DNA of 64,000 nt from Zingiber officinale (Eukaryota; Streptophyta; Magnoliopsida; Zingiberales; Zingiberaceae), in the NCBI RefSeq assembly GCF_018446385.1, contig NC_056000.1, forward strand, positions 32,132,011-32,196,010, given 5' to 3'. Below, piece after piece: positions 1 to 10,199 of the stretch (its first letter is position 1; each line of letters opens with the position of its first letter). The notes under the pieces were generated by a model. The model saw nothing but the letters and a program-made list of their open reading frames with translations, did not search any database and was not told the origin of the DNA. The position numbers were made by a program, and so were the translations under genes.

Positions 1-560
1 TCTCTTCAACAAAAGACGCTACGAATGAGAAAGAGCATATTTGATAATCAACACTCTCCCTAACAATGTCACATTAGTGTTCTTGTATATATTTCATAAC
101 AATGAATTCGGCATCCCCCCGGATAACTACTCTCCATGTACATAGTTGATTGAAGCAGATTGCTTTAACTCTATTTGCCCGGATGTCAAGTGAGTCATCT
201 CTCATACGTTTAACCATGATTTATTTCATAAGTGTATTCTTGAACTCTTGTCGAGATGAAATATTCTGTCCAATAAAAAATTCATACTCATCTGTTGCCT
301 CTCCAATTGCCCTTTGTAGCAATCTAGAATTCAAAATATATAGATCATCAGCTATTAGGAACTCCTCCTCTAAGTCATTGTATTATTCTTAGGGAAATTT
401 ATATTGTTCAATCTGTATATCATCAACTAAGAATTCTTGTACATCTGTATTACATTGTAATTCCTCTACAATTCGGATATAATACTCTTTCTCCTCACTC
501 CAAGTAGGCTTAAAGTATTCAACAAGTGTTGTGGAAGGATTCAAAACCTCATCTTCTAGG
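1..560 (-). pseudogene. Mutator-like (MULE) transposase N-terminal fragment
   Basis: Read on the minus strand, about 360-200 gives an acidic stretch followed by FIGQNISSRQEFKNTLMK, an in-frame stop, then KRMRDDSLDIRANRVK, a Cys-containing stretch ending in TWRV, and a segment ending FIVMKYIQEH. This order (GQ-F-S-EF-K-AL, then K-R-x-C-W-R, then F-x-V-K-x-Y-x-x-x-H) is the DNA-binding N-terminus of MuDR-family transposases. An acidic stretch around 420-560 precedes it. Stops break the frame, and the catalytic domain would lie left of the window edge. Terminal inverted repeats and a target duplication are not visible here. The family call rests on the motif pattern only. Confidence 0.6.
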
Positions 561-2170
561 ATAATTCTTCATTTAGATCAAATATCAAATTGCTTATATT
601 TCTATTTGTATTCTACACACCACTATACTTAGAAGATGATGGAATATTATTCTGGATAAATATACTACATTAACTCCATGTCCCATGGCATAATTTATAT
701 TAAGCGTATTCCATATCTCAGAGAGAATTTATTCAGGAATATGATTATCCCTGAGAAATAAATTACAAACTAATTTAGAAAAGTTACAACTATATAATCA
801 AGTGGTATTGTAATTCAAAGAGCAAGTAACGATAGATATGGTGCACATACTAGATTTTCATAATTTATTAGTGGTTTTGACAGAATCCCACTGATGAACC
901 TACGATTTTTATATTTTAGCAAAATCACAATCGCTTCATTGACTGAGGAAAAAGTATATATGGTGTAAAACTAAAGTTGTAACCAAGGATTAAAGTGTGC
1001 CTCAAATGATACCATGTTGGGCCTGAAATGGATATTAAACCCAATGTGGACCTGATATGGGATTATATCATACCCACATTCATGCTAAAATTTATCATAA
1101 TGTTGGAGCACCTCTGGGGAGCTTTAAATAAATAATGGATAGTACCATTTGAGTCCTTGCAACACCAGAAACTTACAAGACTTCAAATGGGTGCAATCAA
1201 ACATGTCTAAGTCTATTAGTGGATTTTGGTTAAAACCCACTGATTGACTTATGTATTTGGATTTATGTAAACTCTCAATCACTACAAAGGGTTGAGCGAG
1301 AAGAAGATAGATATGATATCAAAACAAAGTATTGATCAAGGAACAAAGTGAGTCTGATATAATTGCATATCAGACCCAACTTGCTAATATCTACCATATT
1401 AGCCAAATGTGCACGAGCAAAATCTAGCTGAAATCTAGCATCACAATGGAGCACCTCACAAACCGATTAAGTAATTGAGGACACTATATTGTAGATGTTG
1501 TTCCATAATTCTTCCCCAGACATCCATTGACAGTATAAAAACTATTTTTGTAATTACCTTTTGCTATAAAAGTGTACACTATTTTTTTATTACACTACAA
1601 ACCAATTTTGTAGTAGCAAATTGATACGTATATCGCTAAATATATATTTGTCTTCTTCTACCAATTTCACTCTTGCTTGAAATTTTTCCTTCACCGGTAA
1701 TGTTCTTCAACGACGTTGTTCTTGGTCCTTTGAAGTCGCCTCTTGAAACCCTTACGACAATATCCCACTCTAATTACTCTTTTGCAATCCTGCCAAACTG
1801 CAAGAGGAGGTCTGGTTTCGTGTTTATAAGAGAAGGGAGAAGGTTCAAGGAGAGAAAGGGTGAGACCACGTGCATATGAACCATAGAAATAATTTTTGAA
1901 TAAAAATATGGTTCGAATGCCTTAGAAAATGAGATAGTGAAAGAGGAGATTAGTGGGAGGTATGGAAGGGGAGCTTCACATATTTTACTATGTCTTTTAA
2001 TAAATGCAAAATCATAATATGTCTTTTGGTAAATTCAAAATTTCGTGTATGCCATTTGATAAATTATCGAAGATTAAAAATATAAATTATCTATGAATTC
2101 ATACCTTTAGGAGTACTCATATTATAATTTAATAGTAGAGGAAGACAAATTAAAAAGAGAATTTATGCAA
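561..2170. other. AT-rich spacer with a diverged direct duplication
   Basis: I see no convincing gene. About 868-1120 and 1216-1460 are diverged direct copies of one sequence. Both start with TATTAGTGG, run through a 'CCCACTGAT' block, a 'caatc..' block and an 'AAGTRTGWT...CAGACCC/GGCCTGA' block, and end near GGAGCACCTC. An open frame at 1673-1879 has no family features and is probably chance. Confidence 0.5.
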
Positions 2171-2462
2171 TGATAGAGGGGGGCCCACCCAGCACGGGTC
2201 AACTGTCGAGGTGGAGGTCAAAGTCAACGTGGTCAATGCCAAGGTGTCAAAAGGCTCGCCTATGGTGATCGAGCAGAGGTCGACTATAACGGTCGGTCAG
2301 GGCAATCAAGGTTCGATTGGCAAGAGACTACAAAGGTCGATCGGGCAATAATTGTCCGGGCAGGCCAACCATTTAGCTCAGATAATATGGCAAGATAGCC
2401 AGGCGCTCAGTGTGAAACAGCAGGACACTAAGGAGACCGAAGAACTTGTCCTAACGAGGAGG
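2171..2462 (+). repeat. 5' LTR of the Tat element, first part
   Basis: It aligns along its length with 13341-13625 of the 3' LTR (shared blocks include GTCAATGCCAAGGT and GAGACTACAAAGGTCG). It is cut at 2462 by a solo LTR that duplicated the target GGAGG (2458-2462 and 6346-6350). Confidence 0.85.
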
Positions 2463-2504
2463 TGATGTACATAGATTATATACACTTTTATGCATACTTT
2501 TACG

Positions 2505-2740
2505 TGTTGGTGCAACCTTAGGTCAAGGTTGACCTGGTTGACCCGACTCGAGTTGACGTAACTCGAGTTGTATTTTGATGTTTGACTTGGGAAGATTGTC
2601 GGTGCAACCTTAGGTCAAGGTTGACCTAGTTGTGTTGCATGTTGATGTTTGACACTCGTGAGAGAGTTCTATTCTTGATGTGGGACAAGAATAGATGTTT
2701 GGGAGATTATTGGTGCAACCGCAGGTCAAGGTTGACCTGG
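2505..2740 (+). repeat. Triplicated block at the start of the solo LTR
   Basis: A block reading GGTGCAACC..AGGTCAAGGTTGACCT occurs three times, near 2509, 2600 and 2711. Two of the copies continue into CTGGTTGACC. It contains the near palindrome AGGTCAAGGTTGACCT. Confidence 0.75.
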
Positions 2741-2754
2741 TTGACCTGATTCGG

Positions 2755-3480
2755 GAAAAGTCCAAGTATGGAGACTTGGCACGGAAAAGTCCAAGCAGGG
2801 AGCTTGGCACTGGAAAAGTCCAAGTATGGAGACTTGGCACGGAAAAGTCCAAGCAGGGAGCTTGGCACGCGAAAAGTCCAAGTATGGAGACTTGCTTGGA
2901 AAAGTCCAAGTATGGAGACTTGGCAGGAAAGTCCAAGCAGGGAGTTTGCACGGGAAAAGTCACAGTGAGTGAAGCCGGGAAATCTGGTGAGTGAATCCCG
3001 GTGAAAATCCTAGTGAGTGAAGCTAGGTGAAGGTGAAAGTCTGGTAAGTGAGCCGGGCGATTGGAAATCTGGTGAGTGAAGCCGGGTGAATGAAAATCGG
3101 TGAGTGAATCCAGGTGAAAATCCTAGTGAGTGAAGCTAGGTGAAGGTGAAAGTCACAGTAAGTGAAGCCGGGCATTGGGAAAATCCTGGTGAAGCGCGGT
3201 GAAAATCCTAGTGAGTGAAGCTAGGTGAATGAGAAAGTCCTAACTGGGATGTTAGGCGTGTGAAATCTGGTGAGTGAAGCCGGGTGAAAGTCTGGTGAGT
3301 GAAGCGGGCAAGGGAAAATCCAGATGGATCGGGGATGATCGGACTTCTGGTGTTGAAAAGTCCAAGTAGGTCAAGGGTGATCGGATACTTGGCACGAAGA
3401 GGAAAATCCAGATGGATCGGGGATGATCGGACATCGGTGTGGAAAAGTCTAAGTGGGTCAAAGGGTTGACCGGACATTGG
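2755..3480 (+). repeat. Tandem repeat blocks inside the solo LTR
   Basis: From 2755 to 2960, about seven copies of a roughly 30-bp unit GGAAAAGTCCAAG(T/C)A(T/G)GGAG(A/C)CTTGGCA alternate between two subtypes. From about 2960 to 3310 a second unit built on GTGAGTGAAGC(C/T)GGGTGAA with AAAATCC repeats many times, and a third set with TCGGGGATGATCGGAC follows. The open frames here on both strands are products of the repeats. Confidence 0.8.
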
Positions 3481-3599
3481 CGAGTGCTAGCAGTCAAGGT
3501 GGACCGGATGCTAGGCATGATGTACCAACAGTCAAGGTTGACCGGATGTTGGTATGGAAGCCTTAGGTTTAGGGTCGAGAAGTTTGGATCGGACTGCAG

Positions 3600-3930
3600 A
3601 CCGATCCAATGATACATGGCTCATCGATCGGTGCGGTGACCGATCGGTGACCGATCGATATCGATGGTTATCTCGATCGTCGGTGACCGATCGGATATCA
3701 ACAGAAGCTCTGTTGTTCGATCGATCGGTGACCGTCGTAACGAGGCGAAGGCGGTGATCGGTCCACGGGCCGATCAAGCCATCTGTCGATCGTGAACCGA
3801 TCGAGCGAGCATCACGAGAAGGGAAGGAAGGGATCGGTGCGTGAACCGATCCACCTCCTCTGATCGGTCCACGACCGATCGAGGACGATCCACCTCTTCC
3901 ACGATCGGTGCGGCCGATCGAGTTCTAGCC
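3600..3930 (+). repeat. Cluster of GATCGGT/ACCGATC palindromic motifs
   Basis: The hexamer core CGATCG and the motif pair ACCGATCGGTGACCGATCG recur many times in both orientations within the solo LTR, about 300 bp upstream of a possible start region (GCGGTATAAAGGGTG at about 3963). Clusters like this in LTRs could be enhancer-like or simple expansions. Confidence 0.6.
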
Positions 3931-4679
3931 GTTGCGACGGCTAGTTTCTTCATTTCTTCTTCGCGGTATAAAGGGTGAGGGATTCTCTGGCTCCTTCTTC
4001 TTTCTTCGGAAGTACTCTTACGCTGAAGCTTCGCTTCTTCTTCTGCTGAGCTTTGTTGAGCTCGTTGGGTGCTAAAGCTTCGCGCTTCTTCCTGTTGCTG
4101 GTTTTCTAGCTAGGCTTGGATCCGAGAAGCTGCTGCTTCACCAGGGTTCCTGCTGACTTCAAGAAGGCAAGCAAGTGTTGTTTACATTTCTGTTCTTGTT
4201 TTCTTGTTCCTATTTGTACTCCTATTGCTGTTGCAAAGATTGTGGTGAGGTTTCTCCACCCACAAGGAGTATCTATTAGCCGGGTTTTCGGGGACTCATC
4301 CACCGACGGATTGGTAGGCTTCGTCCACCTTACGGACACGCCGAGGAGTAGGAGTTCATCTCCGAACCTCGTTATATGGTTTGTTTTTCTTCTCCTGTTT
4401 TCTTTCTACTTTGTATTTCCGCTGCGCTAACCTAATCGTAGGAAGAAACGAGAAAGATTGGGGTCGGCTATTCACACCCCCCCTCTCTAGCCGTACGAAG
4501 GATCCCAACATTACGCACATCTTCTTGTACTTCATGGATATAATGTATACTGATTACATTCTATTTCATTATAATGTCATACTTCCGTTATATTATATTC
4601 AGAGATCTGCTCTTTATATGTATTGATTGAAAGGATGCATATTGGAGTGAAAATGGAGTAAAAACGCACACGAGAGTAA

Positions 4680-5175
4680 TTACAAAAGAAATCAAGCTTG
4701 GGTGGTGTAGGTCACACGACCGTGTGGCCATCCTGAAGTAAATCATGTCACGGTCGTGTGACCCACACAGTCGTGCCAATCACCCCGTGACCAGGTAGCA
4801 TACGGTTGTACCAAATGGCACGACGGTGCCAGCAATCCAGAGGCAAAGCAAGACAAGGTCATGCTAAATGGCATGGTCGTGCCATTTCTCCAGAGGTCAT
4901 GCCATCCCAGTAGCTTTTCTAGAACACGGCTGTGTAGATCTACATGGTCGTGCAATGATTCCAGAATGAAATCAAGCTCAGGCCATGTGCGTCGCACGAC
5001 CGTGCAAGGTTTCTAGAAGTAAAGAATGGTCTGGACGTGTGAGCCACACGGCCGTGTAGGCCAACCAGAGATGCAGCAGAACACGGTCATGTAGATCTAC
5101 ACGGCCGTGTCACCTTGGCCGAGAACAAAACTTGTGAGGCCGTGTGAGAGCCACACGACCGTGGCACGGGCCATG
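4680..5175 (+). repeat. Array of CACGGCCGTG-type palindromes in an LTR
   Basis: Roughly a dozen copies or variants of the inverted motif CACACGGCCGTGTG occur at irregular spacing in the U3-like part of the 2463-6345 LTR. The array ends about 20 bp before a TATA box. Confidence 0.75.
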
Positions 5176-5192
5176 TAGTGCCCATGCCCTAC

Positions 5193-5202
5193 TATATAAA
5201 AG
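5193..5202 (+). promoter_or_regulatory. TATA box of the 2463-6345 LTR
   Basis: TATATAAAAG followed by a GC-rich stretch sits just after the palindrome array. It marks the likely U3/R junction and fixes the LTR on the plus strand. Confidence 0.6.
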
Positions 5203-5772
5203 GGGGTTTTCTCCCCTTTTCACTTATCTTTGGCTTGGAGCTCACCTCCATTCCTTGGAGGAGGGTTCTCTCCCTTGGGGGAACCCTAAAAACCATATCT
5301 TCGACGATCCGTCCACCTCTAAAGCAAGGGAACGTCTCCAAGGAGGCCACGCTTCAAGGATAAGTACTCTCCTCTCTCTACTTCTTTGTATTAGGTTGTA
5401 GTTTGCTTCTTTCTTCGTCTTTGGTTGTATTTCCTTTGCTATGGAGTAGATCTTTAGAAGTAGGATGTAGGAAGTAGCTATGATGTGATTGTGAATGCAT
5501 GAACTATGTATTTAGATATTTTCCTATGCAATGAAGTGTTTATATCGTCATCTATGTGTGATATGCCTTGTATGCATTTGACGAAATGTATGTGAGGTAA
5601 ATCCATGTAGATGTAGGGGTTAGATCACCATGTAGAGGAAGAGTCTTGGAATGTAAGATCATGGGACCTTTGTGACAAAAGGTATCCCTTACTTTCTACG
5701 ACAGTTCCTTGAAACGGGGATCGACTCCCTACTAGGAAAACTAATTAGAGTTTAAAGGGTTATCCCAAATTA

Positions 5773-5999
5773 ATGTTAGGAAGTGACTTGTGTAATCTAG
5801 GAACGTGGACTGTGGGCCCTTGTGTGAGAAGGATGTTCCCTATAATCGGACTTCCAAAATTATCTCTTCTACTTAATTGCATTAATCTACCGTTAGGAAA
5901 TGATCTGTGTAATTTAAGAATGTGGACCGTGGACCCTTGTAACAGAAGGATGTTCCCTATAATCGGACTTCCTAAATTACCTCTTTTACTTAATAGAGG
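5773..5999 (+). repeat. Tandem duplication of about 115 bp in the LTR
   Basis: Two successive copies of TTAGGAA(G/A)TGA..TGTGTAAT..., both ending in GAAGGATGTTCCCTATAATC and ACTTAAT, start at 5774 and 5893. They differ by scattered substitutions. Confidence 0.8.
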
Positions 6000-6350
6000 T
6001 AAAACTTGGGTAAACTTTTCTGTGCAATCTTCACGGGATTGTACCAGACTTTAGTCAGAACTCCTACATGAGTGTAAGTATGGAGTTAGGTAAATGAACA
6101 ATGTATAGGGGCATTAACTAGCATCGCAATGAAACACAAGTCCTAGTATCTATCATCCCTCTTCATCCACTTACACTTTTACTCTTGCTATTTTCTCCTC
6201 TTTCTCTTAAGCGTTTGTTAACAACTTTAGATTGTCTAAATAATTTATCGTGTGAAGTTAACTAGTGCTTAATCAACAGTCTCTGTGGGATCAATAATCT
6301 TTTATATTACTAACGATGTAACCGTGCACTTGCGGTTCCGTAACAGGAGG

Positions 6351-6565
6351 GCATGCTACTACACAGTCACCGCGGGAAGAGCAACAGAGGTCAACAGAGC
6401 GGAGGGATCCCAGTCGAGAGGATACCCCGCTCGGCCAAGCAACGAGACCCTTGTCATCTCTCTGAAGCCGACATAGTGGAGGAGTCCCGACCGATAGACT
6501 ATCGAGCCAGTTAGCGTAGCAACCACATCCCCAGCTTTCCACCCTCCCATTTTCGGATAAGATCA
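6351..6565 (+). repeat. 5' LTR of the Tat element, second part
   Basis: It resumes with GCATGCTACTACACA, matching the 3' LTR near 13631, and ends TTTTCGGATAAGATCA. Compared with the 3' LTR about 380 bp are missing after about 6475, including the TATA region. The 5' promoter is therefore lost even apart from the insertions. Confidence 0.8.
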
Positions 6566-6586
6566 TTTTGGCACCGTCTGTGGGAA
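6566..6586 (+). promoter_or_regulatory. Primer-binding site region of the Tat element
   Basis: TTTTGGCACCGTCTGTGGGA directly follows the LTR end. It resembles the TTGGCGCCGTCTGTGGGA stretch found after many plant gypsy LTRs, with one change (GGCACC for GGCGCC). The priming tRNA was not determined. Confidence 0.6.
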
Positions 6587-6639
6587 TGTAGCCTGCATCC
6601 GAAATGAGAAGATAGAGGATGATGGATGACTCACCACAG

Positions 6640-8269
6640 TGACACTGACAAAGGAGGAGCTCGATATGCTTATACAAGCCCGAGCGGCAAGGATAGTGGA
6701 GCAGCAACAGCAACAAGCGCTGGCTGAGCGCCAAGCGCAGGAGCCCGCGGTATCAGCGGCGGGGCACCAAGCAGGATATGGAGACTGAGCGGAACATGCA
6801 TCTATTCAGGGATAGAATAAGAAGTCGACCAGCACGTACGGGGAGGCACCCAACGCGCCGATCCCCTTTCACCGTGCACTGTTCCATAATCCATCAGAGG
6901 AACGGGGCCAAGCGGACAAGGACAGGGGGTCTTCCTCGGATGACGCACCCGTTCAGGATGCGCGAAAAGGGAAGACACCAAGGGACGATGATTCTGTTGG
7001 GGTTGCAAGGTTGCAAATATAGTCCCACATTGAAAACACATGGGAAAGATCATGGGTTTATAATCTCCATTGGTATGAGGCTTTTTGAGTAGAGCCCAAG
7101 AGCAAAACCACGAGGGCTTAGGCCTAAAGTAGACAATATCATACCACTATTGGGGTTGCAAGCTTGCAAACATAGTCCCACATTGAAAACACATGGGAAA
7201 GATCATGGGGTTATAATCTCCATTGGTATGAGATCTTTCGGATAGAGCCCAAAAGTAAAACCATGAGGGCTTAGGCTCAAAGTGGACAATATCATACCAT
7301 CGTGGAGATATCTAAATTTTTTTTGATCCTACAGATTCACCCCAGCGGATCAATCAACAATTCTCGTAGGGGATCTTGGATAACCCTCTGCCCAGACACT
7401 ACACACTGTTAGTGATCGACGAATACAATGGAACTACCGATCCTAATGACCACTTGGCCAAGTTTGACAACGCGGCTACACTTCATCAGTACACGGATGG
7501 GGTGAAGTGTCGGGTCTTCCTCACCACTCTCTCCGGATCAGCGCAACATTGGTTCAAGAGATTGTCGAACGGATCGATCCACAACTTCAAGGACTTTTGA
7601 GCGGCGTTTCTACACCACTTCACCAGTAGTCACCGCTATCAGAAGACTAGCGTCAATATGTTCTCCTTGAGCAAAGGGTCTAGGGAGGCACTGAGGGCCT
7701 ACATTCAGAGCTTCAACCAGGTGGTCATGGACATTCCCTCGATTTCTACAGAAGTGTTGGTGAACGCCTTCGCCCAAGGTATCACCGAAGGAGAGTTCTT
7801 TCGGTCATTCATCCGAAAGCCACCAAGGGACTTCGACCATCTACTTAGGAGGACCATGGAATACATAAACGTGGAGAAAGCCCAAGCGTCCAAAAGAAAG
7901 GAGGTGCTTACCGAGCCCATAGCAGCATTCGAGCGGCGACAATCGAGTAGACATCAACCCCCAAAGGGGCCCCGATCGAGGGGAACACGGTCACACCATG
8001 AGCCCAGTACTCATACCGTGCAGCATGTGGCAGTCGGTTGCTCAAAGGCTGCAAAAGGTAAGGCATGGAAGCCACTATTCTGCTCCTTCCATCAGTTGGC
8101 GATGCACAACATGAGCAATTGTTATGATCTTACTCTGATCGCAAGCCGATTGACTCCACGAGGATATCTTCGGCGATCACTATCATTCGATCAACATCAT
8201 AGACGTCGATCGACCGATTGGGAAGAGGAAGAGAGAGGGGCATCTGAGCGGCGATATCATCAGCCTTAG
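6640..8269 (+). pseudogene. Gypsy gag (capsid) gene, interrupted
   Basis: This encodes the capsid/nucleocapsid precursor of the Tat element. A Gln-rich helix (LTKEELDMLIQARAARI) lies at about 6645-6790. After the 6995-7333 insertion, 7376-7600 holds the Retrotrans_gag signature (DHLAKFDNAATLHQ, CRVFLTTLSGSAQHWFKRL). A TGA at 7598 stops the frame. The protein continues in frame at 7601-8269 with the second half of the domain (SREALRAYIQSFNQ, FFRSFIRKPPRDFDHLL) and a basic tail. No clean CCHC knuckle was found. The internal stop and the insertion make it non-functional, but its similarity to gypsy gag is clear. Confidence 0.8.
6995..7333 (+). mobile_element. Small solo LTR (TRIM-like) inside gag
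   Basis: It begins TGTTGGGGTTGC and ends TTTGATCCTACA, with a perfect 5-bp target duplication GATTC (6990-6994 and 7334-7338). Inside are two tandem copies, 154 bp apart, of a unit running from GGGGTTGCAAG through GTCCCACATTGAAAACACAT to GGACAATATCATACCA. There is no coding capacity. The short LTR suggests a terminal-repeat retrotransposon in miniature. Confidence 0.75.
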
Positions 8270-8639
8270 CAAAGGAACAACACGAGTCCAGCACCAACTT
8301 CTACCAAGCAGAACAGAACGTCATCTCGGGAAGAAGAAAATAGGAATAATATCGTTCGGGGATAAATTGGAATGATTGCTGGTGGGCCAACCGACGGTGA
8401 TTCCAACCGAGCGAGGAAGTCACACGCTCGACAACTGGAGATCATGCTGTTGAGTGCAACAAGGAGAAGGCTGAAGAACCTGAATAAGCTTCGACCCCTA
8501 AGACTTAGAGGGAGTGGAGATCCCTCACGACGGCACCCCTGATCATCCGAGCGGGAATCGTTAATTACAATATTCACTGAACCTTTGTTGATATAGAAAG
8601 TTTGGTGAATATTATATTCAAGAATGCGTTCAACTAGCT

Positions 8640-9140
8640 ACAAATCGACCAGAGCGAATTGCAACCAATGACGACCCCACTAGCTGTAAATCAACCGGAG
8701 CGAGTTGCAACTAATGATGACCCCACTCTATGAATTGATGGGCAACGAAGTGTTGCAGATCGGCCAAGCACGACTGGCCATTTTGCTCAGAGAGGAGCCG
8801 CTAAAGAGGACAAGGATGATGAACTTTATTGTGGTGGATGCATCATCTGCCTATAATATCATACTGGGCTGACCAACCCTCAACGAGTTTCGAGCAGTGG
8901 TATCCACCTTCTGGCAGAAGATTAAATTTCTCGTGGACAATGAGGTGGGTGAAGTCAAAGGCGACTAGTTGGCCACTCGGCGATGCTACGTCGAGATGGT
9001 CAAGTACGAAACAAGAGTCGCTCCGAAGAACATGCACTTGGAGGTGAATGCTATCATGGAAGAAATCTCGATCGACCCTGGAGCGCGAACCTTCTCCAAT
9101 CCTATAGGGTCGGATGAGAGGTACATGGTGGAATACAAAT
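8640..9140 (+). pseudogene. Gypsy protease remnant
   Basis: In the plus frame the series MMNFIVVDASSAYNIILG, stop, PTLNEFRAVVST and KIKFLVDNEVGEVKGD is the second half of a gypsy retropepsin and its linker, as found just upstream of reverse transcriptase. Stops interrupt it (for example TGA after IILG). The next domain should be reverse transcriptase, but coding similarity ends at about 9140 and the minisatellite follows. This is the point where the pol domains are missing. Confidence 0.7.
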
Positions 9141-9235
9141 AATATTGTAATAGAGTATGTCCTGTAAACACAGGTGAACGATGAATAAAATTCACAAGTA
9201 TCCAAGACTCTTGTGTCAATTGGCCAAGTTAAAAG

Positions 9236-9779
9236 TCGAGCAGTGATTATAAACCCTAGTCTTCACCAACAGTCGAGCGACGAATTTAAATCCTTATCTT
9301 CACTAACGATCAAGCGACGACCTTAAACCTCTGTCTTTACCAACGGTCTAGCGGCGATCTTAAACCCCTATCTTCACCAAAGGTCGAGTGGCGACCTTAA
9401 CCCCATGTCTTCGTCAGCGGTCAAGCGGCGACCTTAAACCTATGTCTTTGTCAGTGGTCGGGTGGCGACCTTAAACCCCTGTATTCACCAACAGTTAAGC
9501 GGCGACCTTAAACTCCTATCTTCACCAACGGTTAAGCGGTGATCTTAAACCCCTATCTTCACTAACGATCGAGCGGCGACCTTAAACCCCTATCTTCATC
9601 AACGGTTGAGCGGCAACCTTAGACCCATGTCTTCGTCAGCAGTCGAGCGGTGATCTTAAACCCATGTTTTCATCAACTGTCGAGCTGCGACCTTAAACTC
9701 ATGTCTTCGTCAATGATGAAGCAACAACCTTAAACCCAAGTCTTCGTCAACAGTCGAGCAGCGACTATAAACCGAGTCT
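9236..9779 (+). repeat. 37-bp minisatellite, about 14.7 copies
   Basis: The unit is GTCGAGCGGCGACCTTAAAC plus CCCTATCTTCACCAACG. I count 14 full copies and a partial one, each 36-38 bp, with frequent C/T changes. It lies where pol is missing, between the protease remnant and the antisense ORF. Tat-lineage elements are known for tandem repeats in this 3' region. Confidence 0.9.
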
Positions 9780-10199
9780 ACAATGAATAACAGCTAATTG
9801 GTCGCTCTAAAAACAAAGTCTACGACAAATGAAGAGGATCGACGAATATATAAACCAAGAGTCAAGCTGACCAGGAAACCTGCTACTCTAAGAAGCAGTT
9901 TTCACTAAAATAAGGTCGCTCAATAGCTTTGGAGTAATCGTTCAGACATCCTGGTGATTGGTTACATTGATGATCGGATGAACATGGAACCACACTTAAA
10001 AAATTTTCACGAAACATAAGTGGTTCATAGTCCTACTCGAGCCGAGCGACGACGCATGAATAGATGCGACGACCAACAAAGCAAAGGAATATCGAACGAC
10101 GATGGATGATGAAATATAAAATTAAATAAACAAGGATACGCCTTACAAGTGATCATGTATTAAGACTTAGAAAATTTTTACAAGTTGGTGAGGGACAGT

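Larger units (their letters stand above)
2505..4510 (+). mobile_element. Solo LTR nested in the 2463-6345 LTR
   Basis: It begins TGTTGGTGCAACC and ends GGATCCCAACA, with a perfect target duplication TTACG (2500-2504 and 4511-4515). Its 3' end, a 'CTATTCACACCCCCC...TAGCCG' block followed by GATCCCAACA, resembles the ends of the copia LTRs at 49253 and 60267, which suggests a SIRE/Maximus-type copia. The length of 2006 bp is long for an LTR. Much of it is internal tandem repeats, and no coding domain is present. Confidence 0.85.
2463..6345 (+). mobile_element. Solo LTR inserted in the Tat 5' LTR (itself interrupted)
   Basis: The insert begins TGATGTACATAG and ends TTCCGTAACA, with a perfect 5-bp target duplication GGAGG on both sides. 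Without the nested insert it is about 1.87 kb. It carries a TATA box, palindromic motif clusters and a 115-bp tandem duplication, and no coding domains. One LTR with TG...CA ends inside one target duplication is what unequal recombination between the two LTRs of a full element leaves behind. The parent lineage is not identified. Confidence 0.85.

Noticed and set aside
2695-2994. Overlapping open frames on both strands through 2610-3620
   Set aside because: They are translations of tandem repeats in an LTR; the peptides are periodic and match no family.
4680-5175. Palindromes as bacterial-type operators
   Set aside because: The context is a plant LTR with a TATA box, so bacterial operators are not applicable.
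6285-6734. Open frames on both strands around the 5' LTR end and primer site
   Set aside because: They span the LTR boundary and the non-coding leader, with no gag motif until about 6640 in another frame.
9236-9779. Regular direct repeats resembling a CRISPR array
   Set aside because: The repeats are contiguous with no unique spacers, in a plant retrotransposon, so they are a minisatellite.
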